From positions 1,221,001-1,285,000 of the forward strand of contig OZ025267.1 of the NCBI GenBank assembly GCA_964019165.1: a stretch of DNA of 64,000 nt, given 5' to 3'. The DNA comes from Mastigias papua. Taxonomy: Eukaryota; Cnidaria; Scyphozoa; Rhizostomeae; Mastigiidae. Position numbers and translations under genes: made by a program. The notes beneath the pieces were generated by a model. That model had not been told where the DNA came from, did no database searches, and saw nothing but the letters and a program-made list of their open reading frames with translations. Each line of letters begins with the position of its first letter. Position 1 is the first letter of the stretch. Positions 1 through 12,386 of this stretch are shown here, in pieces.

Positions 1-16
1 CCACTTGGCCACTCGC

Positions 17-2267
<2,251 letters not shown>

Positions 2268-2299
2268 ATGGTTAATATCATTCAACGCCCCGCAGTAAC

Positions 2300-2375
2300 G
2301 TCCTCAGAATACGGCATAGTCATGTTATCTGCAGGATTTGCATATGATGACTATGCCGTATTTTGGAATGAGGAC
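2300..2375. repeat. Perfect 16-bp hairpin inside a small inverted repeat
   Basis: AATACGGCATAGTCAT at 2308-2323 is the exact reverse complement of 2347-2362. Outer arms GTCCTC (2300) and GAGGAC (2370-2375) also pair. The loop is 23 bp. It could be a transposon end or a remnant of a palindromic element. Confidence 0.7.
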
Positions 2376-2875
2376 AAGTTGTTTCAGCGTATTTTGAGAT
2401 TGTTTTCGCTCATTAAGGAAAAATTTATTCATGAAATGGAGCATTTTGATTGGTGGAAACACCCTACCGGGATTCACTGCGTATTCTTGACGAACTTCTG
2501 TTTAACATGGAGTTCCTGTTCGGTCTTCTGCATTATCTTCACAAATCTGCTTGCTTCCAAACGATTCACGTCTGCACACTTACACAGCTTGAATATAAAG
2601 GCAGGTAGACTCGTTAAAAGGACTTAAATTTGCCATTTGAATGAGCATTTGAGAAATAGTACTGTTTTCGCAATATAATGCAGATGATTACTTTTTCTGG
2701 AAATTGTAGGGTATTCACTGAATACCTTGAATACCCTGACGCTACGCCACTGGTTTGAGCAATATTATAGATTTTTCATGAATTACATTTGAAGTGATCA
2801 TTTCAGTGTTTCGTGAATGCTTAAAAAGTCTTTCTGCGTGGTTTTGGATCTCTAGAAGCTTTCTTTTAGAGATAG

Positions 2876-3006
2876 GGGGGGGGGTTTAAACAACCAAGAG
2901 TACGTACGCAAAAGGGGGGTGAGTATCAAGCCTACGTGTGCGTATGAGGGGGAGGGGGGGTCAAATTTTAGCCAATTTAGAGCGTACGTACTAATTGACT
3001 GACCCC
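2876..3006. mobile_element. Small inverted-repeat element (MITE-like)
   Basis: A G-rich element of about 130 bp whose ends carry inverted copies of a motif with AGTACGTACGC (left) and GCGTACGTACT (right), followed by CCCC at the edge. The same end motif is seen at 13823-13852 and 14270-14295 and in the copy-2 equivalents near 46190 and 46850, so it is a dispersed family. No coding capacity. Confidence 0.5.
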
Positions 3007-3177
3007 TTAGCGCTTCAATCTGACAGCATATCTCAGCTGACCGCAGCACTCAATGATGACTTTAGGAATTTACATCTTTGGCTCAAGGGAGATAAATTAT
3101 CTCGTAATGTAGCCAGTGACATCATTCTCTATGCTCACCAAAGTCATATCTCTTGTCTACAACCATTAAATGTATAA
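3007..3177 (+). pseudogene. LINE reverse transcriptase scrap
   Basis: A short reading frame with the pattern SQLTAALNDDFRNLHLWLKG, which matches the segment just after the catalytic YADD box of jockey/CR1-type LINE reverse transcriptases, where a helix with NxDxxxLxxWL is usual. Only about 50 residues remain, with no catalytic box and no downstream part. It abuts the inverted-repeat element at 2876-3006. Confidence 0.6.
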
Positions 3178-5500
3178 ATTCATACAATTATAAACTGAAA
3201 GAGATCATCTTTTTACTTACTCCACTATCTTCCCAGTTTTTGTTTTCTTCTAAGAAACACTCCAGTAGTCTCTTATGAATACTTTTCCTACAGTTGAATA
3301 AAAGATTTTTAAGTGAATATATTTAACCTTGTTCATAACTCTGGTTATATACAAACTATATTTGGATACCATGCTCTGCTATGACAATGTATTTGCTTCA
3401 TGCATTCATTTTTTACCAACTCTCCCACATAGACAGTCAGGTAAATGAGGTTGTAAAATGTTGAGTGTTGCTGAATAATGTTGAATGTTGTTGAATAATG
3501 CTAAGCTGATGAATAATTAAGGCTTCTAGCCTCACTTAATTTATACCTTTTAAGTGGTTCCCCTTTTACTGTATTCAGCACTTCATTGAGATCACAGTAA
3601 GATAAAGGTTCACTCTTCACTGCAAAATGATCATCCAGCATCATTAATAGATGATAAAAAATCTGTGTCCATAGTATTCTCTTCTGTAACCATTTAAGAA
3701 TTTTATGTCAAAAATTGCTAAGTACTAGTATACACAATAAGTAAACTGTGTTGTTCATTATTAAATAATGGCTTGCTATGTTTTAAGTAAATAAATTTAC
3801 AAATTGCATTTCTAAATACATATCTTTTTAGTCATTTCAATGATGAATGTACTCAAAGTATTGTTGACTATCATCATAACCTATTATTTGTATACCGGGC
3901 TGAGAAAGGCTGTTAGCCTAGTTCTGCAATTTGTGTTAAATATTGACAACATGGATGCTAACATGCATACATACACTCATTACTCAGGGGCGGCGGAGCA
4001 ACATATTTAGTGGAGGGAGGCTCGAGTGGACAAATTGAAAGTGCAGGGACAAAGATAGTGCAAGAACGGGCACTAAAGTACATTGGTCCCCCAGACCCCT
4101 GCCTTCGCCGCCCATGTTACTGAAAGGCGAGCTTTTCCGATGGACAGATTGAAGTATGGCTTTCTTGAAGTACTTGTGAGTATGGCTTTCTCCATCCTAA
4201 TAAAGTAAAACGTATGGATCTATATATGTATTTGCATTTACCTTTGTCAACTGTGCAAAATAAGAACAGCAAGCAGCCTCAGCTAGGCCAAAAGTCACTT
4301 TCACCAGTGGCCATTATAGACAGCCCGGAGATATTTGTGAAAACAATAGGTAGCTCTATGTCCGACTACACGAACATGCGTACAAAAGTGGAGGTACCCA
4401 GATAAGCTGAGTGTCTAGTGTCTACTACTGGCGACTATATGGTAGGTAGATAGGAAATTCATGCCTCTACATACAGCAGGGACCGTAGAGAGTATTTCTG
4501 ATTGTTGGAGTTACGGAAACTCGTGAACTACAAGGCAATGAGGACCGAAGGCGTGAGAACTTCTAGGGGGCTCCCGGGGCATGCTCCCAGGGATATTTTT
4601 AACATTAATCGCTGAAAAATCCTGTGAAATTGCTGGAATCGCATTTTTTTCTACTAAATCTCGGGAAAGTCTAGCATTTCTGCACAGAAACAAACGTTAA
4701 AGCATTACTGGGGATACGTTATGACCTTCAACGATGGGGAACAAAGGTCTATTATTAACAGCTTTGAATCTGCGTTCTTAAAACTATATTTCAGTGTCAC
4801 ACTCTCAATAGTAAGCGTTCGTCTGAGTCTTCTTTATATCCATCAACTTATATATTTCATGCATCAGGGTGCTGTTGACACTGAGACCCTGGTCAGAGTG
4901 GAGGACTGTGAGAGACCCAAAACAATAAAACCCACGAAACACGTGGATATCAGCTACAATAGAACCTTCCTAATTTTTTGTGGGAAAGGTTTCACACCAT
5001 TTAGTGAAATACAGTTCTGCATGAATACAAAGATCTGAAAAACATAGATATTTATAAATATATGTATTCTCGTTCTTGTAGTTAATTTAGTAGCTTTTTG
5101 TAACTTGTTAACTACCGCAATGCTCCAATCAAAGGCCCCCGTCTTCTCGACAACCCCACGTCGAGTAGCCCCTACTTCTAGATCTTCTTCAAGTAAACGC
5201 CCCTTTCTATTTTTCATTTGCGCCAGTGGATGCAAATGAAAAACGCCCCTCCAAAACTCCCCCTCCCTTCCATAAACGTGCCCCTTAAATAACAAAATAA
5301 ATCAAACAAATGCCCCGGCGTTTAATCGAATCATTGCAGTAGTTGTACTTGTGCTTAGGTTTATGTTAAATGCTAGGGGGTAGTCATGATATTTTGCTCC
5401 CCCTGGTATCGTCCTTGTAAGTGTGGTATAGTAGGTCATAGTATTGTAGTATGTAATTCTGTTTTGTAAGCAGTCATATCGAATATAAAAAAAAAGATGT
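3178..5500. other. Intergenic with short repeat remnants
   Basis: No gene is supported. Recognisable pieces: 3987-4113, a GC-rich patch with CAGGGGCGGCGGAGCA at its left end and an imperfect inverted copy (GCCTTCGCCGCCC) at its right, probably an hAT-type MITE; 4505-4610, a dispersed repeat also found at 15165-15270 and 47553-47655; and 5110-5300, a C-rich patch of the GGGGCGTTT type. Confidence 0.5.
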
Positions 5501-5529
5501 GCTTATTCCCACGGTCTGTTTCTCTGATA

Positions 5530-5782
5530 CGTCTCATGTAATCCATGTCCCAAAGCCCTAATGGTTCAATTACCAGGATGTTTTGTAAAGGTGTCTCGGT
5601 TAAGTGATGATTGTCTTTAACCTGACAACATTCAGAGCAACTTTAAATAAACAGTTGAACGGATTCTGGCATTTCAGGCCAAAAGAACTGCTCTCTAGCC
5701 ATTGACACTGTCCGATTGACACCCGTGTGATCTCCAGAGGAGATACTATGCAAATTACGAATGACAACGTCTATTATGCAGT
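5530..5782 (-). pseudogene. Gypsy integrase zinc-finger scrap
   Basis: Read on the minus strand, this piece gives an H2C2-type integrase zinc-binding region: NLH, then GDHTGVNRTVSMAR, FFWPEM, then CSECC, followed by a start of the catalytic core (GLWDMDYM). That order is characteristic of Ty3/Gypsy integrases. An in-frame stop lies between FFWPEM and CSECC, and no RT, protease or LTR is visible nearby, so it is a dead fragment. Confidence 0.7.
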
Positions 5783-8700
5783 GTAAAATAACCACGGTTT
5801 TTTAGGGAACTGCTGAGAAACACCTGAAGACTTCATTAACAGCCCATTTTGCTAAAAATACAGCTGATCCCACTCCTATCACTAATTTGTAAGGTATGCA
5901 GAATATACACACACAGGGATACATTCTCTTCGCTTGACTCTCAAATCGCCGCTAAATCATTTCATAAATTAAATACACATAGCTACAATCATGAATAAAT
6001 GATACTAAGTGACAACAGAGAGACGCACGCCACGATAACAGAACACGATAGAGACACCACCAATGACTGACATCACAGATTTACAGCGACTATTTTCACA
6101 TGTATACTCTAATTAATTAACACAGTACAATTTCACGATCGCATGAATTCCACATTAGAGGTAAATTAAGTGCAGGTTTCGTGACCCTAGAGCGAGCTCT
6201 GCGATGTGTAGTATGGTCTTATAGAAAATCATTTGCGATATGGTGATATTGTTTGGGGTAGCTTGAGTAAAAAGGAGCTCATAACTCTCCAACATCTTCA
6301 AAATTGAACTTGCTCTATAATTAACAAGACGCCGAACTGCTTCAACATGGTGGTAATGGAACAGAAAAAATGTAGAACACAGCGAGAAATGACTGCATAT
6401 TCTTGGTGATAAACAATGCGTCATACAAGAGTAACAGCGAGAAGTGCGTGATAAGCATGCCAACGGTTGTTTTTTGCAGGAATTCAACGAGACAGGACGG
6501 ATCCACGTTTTGTCAAGCTGATTCTGATTTTAAGCACGCTATCAACTGACATTGCTATCATGAAAAACGGAAGGAATAAATATAATTGGTTCGTTTCCCG
6601 GTTAAATGTATAAAATATTTGTATCTATTACAATCGGAACATTTTGATCTATAAAAATATGAACAAGCTATGCCATGAAAATCTTCTCAGCAAATTCCTC
6701 CAAAGATCCTCAGTTTCGTTATATAATACAAGAAACTGTTGAGATCTGCCGATGCCAAGATATATGACGGAATTTGCAAAGAAAATTTTCGTTATTCAAC
6801 ACTGAAGGTATACAACTATATAACTGCTGAAATATGAGTTGCCGACTTTAAATAGTATTAAAATACAACTCAAAACACACTTGAAGGGCTAAACTCAAAA
6901 GTTAAAACACAAATCCCTGGAAGGTCAACACTCTCTTATAATAGGATCAAATTTTATTTAGATTCATTAGTTTAGCATTGTAAAGTAGTTTTTTATTTTA
7001 GCTGAAGACTGCATTTTTTGTTTACACAATTTAAATGAAATGAAAAACGTTTAGTTAGATTCTTATATACTTTCATGATTAAGACTCATACGTTCATAGT
7101 TGGAAATATCGTCGGACGATTAGGTCTGATGATACCAAGTGGTATGAAGAAGCAATAGTACATATCTTGTTTGGATGTTATTTGCATCGTATTTCTAGTA
7201 TTTTTGACTCTCAGTGTTCGAAGGAAAAGGTAAAGCAAAGTCTCTTTTGCCAAAAGATTTTACAGCAGGCCAGATACCTCAAAGAATGGCGACAATCGTT
7301 CTGCTGAATACTTAAAAACCAGAACGAAAGTTCTGAGAAAAAGATGCAAGCCAAAATGAAAAGAAAAAGATGCGATAACATGAAATGTGGATTAATTGAT
7401 TCAAAAAAATGGAACCAAAAGGAACACAGAAAACAACATTGTGCACATGACTGCCTCAGAAATGGTAGGTTTATCACTAGATGGCAGATATCTAGTTATT
7501 CAACGATTAACTATATTGAAAATGACATCCCAAGGTGAAATCTGAAAGTCTCAATTAGGGAAGTTTCTTTTACTCTGGTGCCAAAAACATGAGGTGAAAT
7601 TCCAAGGAACATCAGGATGAGCCCAACAATCTCTCAAAAGAAACTTGAAGGAATTCCTACAAAGTAAATAAATTCCCAAAGTACGATCCCTAGGTAGCAC
7701 AGCAACATTTTAACTAGATTATATTAATGAGTTTATTCATTATAGTACTTATTTATTAATGCTGATAGGGTATTCGTGGGTAAAGCATTGTAAATGAAAA
7801 TGAACTACATGAAATCATTACATAACGATTAAACAAACAATAGAGCCAGTACTCTAACATCACCTACCGCTGGTAGGGGCTGACAGAATGCCGTCATGAA
7901 ACTGTGGGGAACAACTCTAAATTAAAACCCTTCCCTAGAATTCCTTTTCTTGCTCGGTAATGTACAAGTTAACTCAAACAAACCCAAACAAACCAAATTG
8001 GCCTAAACAATACTAACAACAAACAACTGTGAGATATTTTAACTTATCAATAATCAACATCTCAATCACAACAATCAACTTCAATCAACATTAAGAAAAA
8101 TAAACTATCAAGCATAAAATTAAACCACCAATTATGCTCTCTCTTTTTATCTACTTTTGTACTTCCTTGCTCTGTCTCTATCTATCTCTAATCGAAAACT
8201 AAAAATACTATACACCACGAATCGACACAACGCGTCGTACGGCAACAGAACAAGATTAGAAATGTCAATAACCAACCCGACATAAACTTCTTGTGTGATA
8301 ATCTGTTTGACAGCGAATATAATTTGTAAAATGTGAAAACAAGGCAAAATCTAGTACCATGCCCCCCGGTCCCCTGGCTACGGGCCGGCCAAGTGAAAAG
8401 GGCCAATAAGGTATTATTATCGAAATGTGCATGCTTCAAGTATCTTCACAACACTATCAACAAATCTGTTACTTAATCTTTTAACACACTGTACGTATTA
8501 TCATAAAAACTATTGTCATAGACCAAACATTTATTATGCCACATACAGGAGAGAGAATCGTGTAGAAAAGCTCCAGTGCTGCCAACATCATGCATATATG
8601 ATCATATTACTTCGATAACAATAGTTGCCAAGGCATGTATTGACATCTGACAGCATCCATAATACATGGCAATTAAATGGCAATTGATGTCAGTGTTCTT

Positions 8701-8834
8701 CGTTTATACAATTTGAGATACTCAAAGAATACTCGATAGCAAAATAATTCGTCGCATGGGTGCACTCAATAAGGGCATCCCCTTTGCCATAGATAGAATG
8801 TGCTTTGTGGTGAAGCTAAAGCAACTAGAAGGAC
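5783..8834. other. Intergenic, no gene seen
   Basis: About 3 kb between the integrase scrap and the methyltransferase gene. Only short frames occur, none with a recognisable domain. 7330-7510 (+) gives a Lys-rich frame I do not recognise and do not support as a gene. The last part (8640-8834) should hold the 3' untranslated region of the methyltransferase gene. Confidence 0.5.
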
Positions 8835-9737
8835 TTAAGCACCTTTATAAAATAACAAAACACCCCCATCGACCTTGACGTAAAAACGCTTCTTGCCGTC
8901 TTTTGTTTTCTCCCAGCTCATTTCCCGAAAGAACTCCATTATTTCTGACATCAGTTCTTTTCCAAACTTTTCCCTTGGGTCCTCGTTTGTGTGGAAGAAA
9001 AACTTCAGAAGTGCTTCACCTTTTGGATCTTTTTCATCGAATATCTCCGTTATTTCCAAGCTCACTTTACCATCAAACATATCATATGGCCATCCATTAC
9101 TTTTTCCAAACTCGGACAGCTGCAAGTTCGTTGGCTGTTTAAATCCCAGTGAAGGAATCTTGATTTTGAATGAGTTAACTATATACTCCCAGATGTCACC
9201 TTCACTTCCAACTGCAATTACCATGCACCCAGGAGTTCCCAAAAACGTTTCATAGCTCTTTTTCAGCACTACTTCTTCTTCAACATAATAAAGAATATGA
9301 ATAAAATGTATCAGATCGTACTCTTCCGGTTCTGTCACCTGCAGAAAATCTTCCACGCCTTTATTAATCCAAGTGAAACTCACACTATGACATATATCAG
9401 CATCGGATGAGACCTTCTTTTTAAACTCATCAATCGCCATTGCATTTGGTTCAACAACTGTCCACATGATTTGCTTTCCTTTGATCATCTCTTTTCCATG
9501 AGTAAGCAGAGCCTTGATTAGCAAGCAATCAAACGAGCCTACACCCGACCCTACAGCCAAAACCTTGAACTCCGATTTTGTAACAGATCCCTCAAGTTTG
9601 AAGACCTTCAAGAGTTTTGGAACCAAGTCATTATCAATCCAAACCTTTTCCTGCTCCCTATGATTACGTGTAAAAATTTCATATATATCATTATAGTCCT
9701 TGTGATTCTCAACGAAGTTATTCTCCTCAGCTGCCAT
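8835..9737 (-). CDS. Histamine N-methyltransferase-like methyltransferase
   Basis: An intact 300-residue, single-exon frame. The family transfers a methyl group from S-adenosylmethionine to the imidazole of histamine in the cytosol; related invertebrate proteins may use other small amines, so the substrate here is unknown. The SAM-binding motif I is GSGVGSFD (residues 63-70) at the end of a beta strand, followed by the acidic strand end VVEPN (94-98) that normally contacts the ribose, and YDLIHFIHILYYV (140-152), a signature segment of HNMT. Length is close to vertebrate HNMT (about 290). The start codon opens with a plausible MAAEE N-terminus and no upstream in-frame extension is needed. There is no signal peptide or membrane segment. 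Its neighbours are transposon remnants, so context gives no functional clue. Vertebrate HNMT genes are multi-exon, so the lack of introns suggests a retrocopy or a lineage-specific intron-less family member. Confidence 0.87.
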   Translation of the reverse strand: MAAEENNFVENHKDYNDIYEIFTRNHREQEKVWIDNDLVPKLLKVFKLEGSVTKSEFKVLAVGSGVGSFDCLLIKALLTHGKEMIKGKQIMWTVVEPNAMAIDEFKKKVSSDADICHSVSFTWINKGVEDFLQVTEPEEYDLIHFIHILYYVEEEVVLKKSYETFLGTPGCMVIAVGSEGDIWEYIVNSFKIKIPSLGFKQPTNLQLSEFGKSNGWPYDMFDGKVSLEITEIFDEKDPKGEALLKFFFHTNEDPREKFGKELMSEIMEFFREMSWEKTKDGKKRFYVKVDGGVLLFYKGA

Positions 9738-10189
9738 TATGAATCGACCCGGACTCGAGTTTGGTTCGGAGCAACTGAAAGGGAGGTTCTTTCATGATGG
9801 AATTTTACTATAGTGGAAGAAGGGCTGTAGATCGTAGGTGATAAGCAATTTTAAAATGGATAACAGTAAGTAAAGCAACTGTTACCAACCAAATACCTGT
9901 ATGTTACAAAGTAATTAAAGTATTAAAGATTTCAATGGATAAAGTGACTAAAAATCAAAGTTTGTTTCCTAAGTGGATGCATTGAATCTCAAAAGTGATG
10001 CTTCAGTTTGCAAGCTACTGGGTAGGCTAGGTTGTTGTGCTAAAATACTCAAACAAGCTGGTTCGATGGGACTAGAGCAAGGCAGAAACAGACAAATAAT
10101 CACCATTCTTTATTTTTCACTCATGGTAGTTTGAATTCTAAACTCATATTTGCGCAACTAACTTTTCATCACTGTTCATCACTGCAGTT
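9738..10189. other. Upstream region of the methyltransferase gene
   Basis: Should hold the promoter and 5' leader of the minus-strand methyltransferase gene. I see no clear TATA box, CpG cluster or upstream exon. Confidence 0.4.
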
Positions 10190-11665
10190 GTTTGGCACGT
10201 GCATCGTATGGACTATCTGTAATGGTTCTTATAACTCTGTTTTGTAACTTTTATAGAATGCAGCGGGCAGCAAGGCCACTTGTTTACCAAACAGAGCAGC
10301 AAAATTTAAAAGATGATGTTCCCCAAGCCCCTGATATAGCCTCTTTATATACCCTCTTTAAAGTATCTTTAGGCACAAATTTCTTGGAATATCTAATTTC
10401 TATAATACGAGTGACTTTCAATGCTCTTTGTATGGTCTTTCCATTTATGCTTACTATCTATGTGTACTCCTAGGTATTTAACAGTCGATTTTTGCAAAAC
10501 TAGTTCCCCCTATATTTCAAAATCTGCCCTCACATGTTCAGCAGTAATTTTTTCATTAATGGTGTGTCTGGTACCTATGAGCATAGATATCATTTTGGCT
10601 ACATTTAATGATAACATATCACTATGCAGCCACATTCTAAGATTTTCCAATTCAGAGTTCATAACATTGTTTATGTCTTTGACATCTTTGCCGAATATGC
10701 TTGACTAGCGTCGTCCGCGTACATCGTAGCTTTAATACATTTCAGTGAACAGGGCAGATCACTAATATAAAAGTATGCCAAGGCATGATCCAAACGGATA
10801 CAGCAGGTTATGTTTTTCTACATTAGATGTTATTCCATTGACTTTACAGCACTGCCGCCTATTCCTTAGATTGATCTAGAACCCTTTCTAGCTCAGTATT
10901 TTTATAATTCCATACTGGCTGAGTTTTCCAAGTAGGATTTCGTGGTCTACAGTGTTAAAAGCGTTCTTCAGGTCCACAATAACTAAACCTGTACACATTC
11001 CTCGATCGAGATGAAGATACCAACCATTATTATTAGATAATAGACATGTGACCACCGGATGAAGCGATCGAAAGCCAGATTGTTGCCTGTAGAGAAATAT
11101 ATTTTCGTCTAGGTAATTGTGTAACAGCTTATTTGCAACATTCTCAAAAAGGCGTGCGAGGACCGGTAATACAGATATTGGTCTATAAGTAGATCTTTCT
11201 TCCTTAGAGTCTTCTTTATAATTTGGTGCGACCCTAGCAGTTTTCCAACGTTCAGGAAAAATGTAGTGAAAAGTTGAACATAAATGCAGGGGGTATAGCA
11301 AGAACCGATAAAGCAGCCTTAACAAAGAGAATGGGGATACAATCTAGTCCAGATCCAAATGAGGCGTTCAATAGGCTACACGCGTTGAAAACAAAATCTT
11401 CGGCTATTTGTGCGAATTCAAATATTGTATAATTAGAATTGACGATATATTTACCTGCTATGAGAGAATTCAGCTGGTGAGGTATGTTTGCTTTAAGTGT
11501 TTCCCATACGCTACATAAGTAACTATTTATTTTCTTAGGGATCTTGCTATTATCGGTGATAACATTGTTTTCTCTTTTTATAGATTCTATTTTAGTAATT
11601 TTAGATGTTTTACTAGCAATTTCACTTACAGTTTTCCAAGTTTGCTTCCTGGTGCTCGAATATTG
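10190..11665 (-). pseudogene. Broken LINE reverse transcriptase
   Basis: Minus-strand remains of a jockey/CR1-type non-LTR retrotransposon reverse transcriptase. The longest open part (10888-11325) carries FPERWKTARVAPNYK, YRPISVLPVLARLFE, QQSGFR and VIVDLKNAFNTVDH, the usual RT fingers/palm sequence order. Upstream on the minus strand (11330-11660) the N-terminal RT flank reads in another frame. Downstream (10690-10880) the catalytic YADD box is present but frame-shifted, followed by the LENLRMWL helix and KYLGVHIDSKHKW near 10440-10600. Several stops and frameshifts show it is dead. No endonuclease domain or 3' tail was found. Confidence 0.85.
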
Positions 11666-11739
11666 TATTATTTGATATTTTTTTCTTTTTTTCTCTTTTT
11701 TCTCTTTTTATCTAATTAGATATCATTGTTGAATTGTAA

Positions 11740-11796
11740 GTACCATTCGCAATGGGAGCACGATAACCTTGAGTTCTCTCCCGTTGCGAATGGTAC
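11740..11796. repeat. 19-bp inverted repeat (hairpin)
   Basis: GTACCATTCGCAATGGGAG (11740-11758) pairs with 11778-11796 with one mismatch, around a 19-bp loop. It lies just beyond the 5' side of the LINE remnant and a T-rich stretch. A TA-rich run follows at 11840-11872. Confidence 0.75.
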
Positions 11797-12215
11797 ATAG
11801 TAATGTTGATAACTTCTCTGTTAGTGTTGTTTTTATGGTGATATATATAAAAAAATATATATATATATTCTCATTGATCTTTCTTGAATTTTACTCATTT
11901 TTTTAACTTGCTATTAAGTGCGCAAACTTCACTTCTTACATGCTTATATGACAATAATAAGCATTTAAACTTATGGTTAACTCTCAATTTATCTCTTGTT
12001 GCAACCTGATTCTATCAAGACTCTATTCCATTAGTCCGGTTCATATATAGTAAGAAAAGGGACGCCAGCACCCCTTTGAAAAATAGAAGGGACTTAGCCC
12101 CCCTGTGGGCCACCCTATTCTACGGGATAAAAGCATAAGAGGTGTTGCGCACGCGTATACATTGCTAGTGTTTATCAGTTGCTACGGGTTACGGTTTCCT
12201 TACTTTCTATTTCAG

Positions 12216-12386
12216 TTTAGCAGGATGGACTGCAAGGAAGTGGCTTGTTCAGTTGCAGTTGTACTCGACCATCCTGGGCATGCGGCTTCACGTGAAAATT
12301 CCTAACTCGTTTTCTGTCTTACTACAAGAGGTGCTTCAAAGTCTTGATCAACTATCTACATCAGCAGCCAATTTTTTTTGTACCAG
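12216..12386 (+). other. Candidate exon with splice-like borders
   Basis: Flanked by TTCTATTTCAG on the left and CAG|GTAAGT on the right, with one open frame of about 56 codons across (starts AGWTARKWLVQLQL). The copy-2 equivalent (about 29148-29324) keeps the GTAAGT but has an in-frame TAG near its end. Phase does not match the HEPN exon directly, so if real it is either non-coding leader or spliced to something else. I do not recognise the protein. Confidence 0.25.

Noticed and set aside
2268..2627. 119-codon frame
   Set aside because: No recognisable domain, no splice or promoter support, and it includes a hairpin read on both arms. Probably chance.
2700..2752. hAT right end (GCTACGCCACTG at 2741-2752)
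   Set aside because: The end motif is suggestive, but I could not find a matching left end or an 8-bp duplication.
8893..9255. 120-codon plus-strand frame
   Set aside because: Antisense shadow of the HNMT-like gene; Ser/Phe-rich with no domain.
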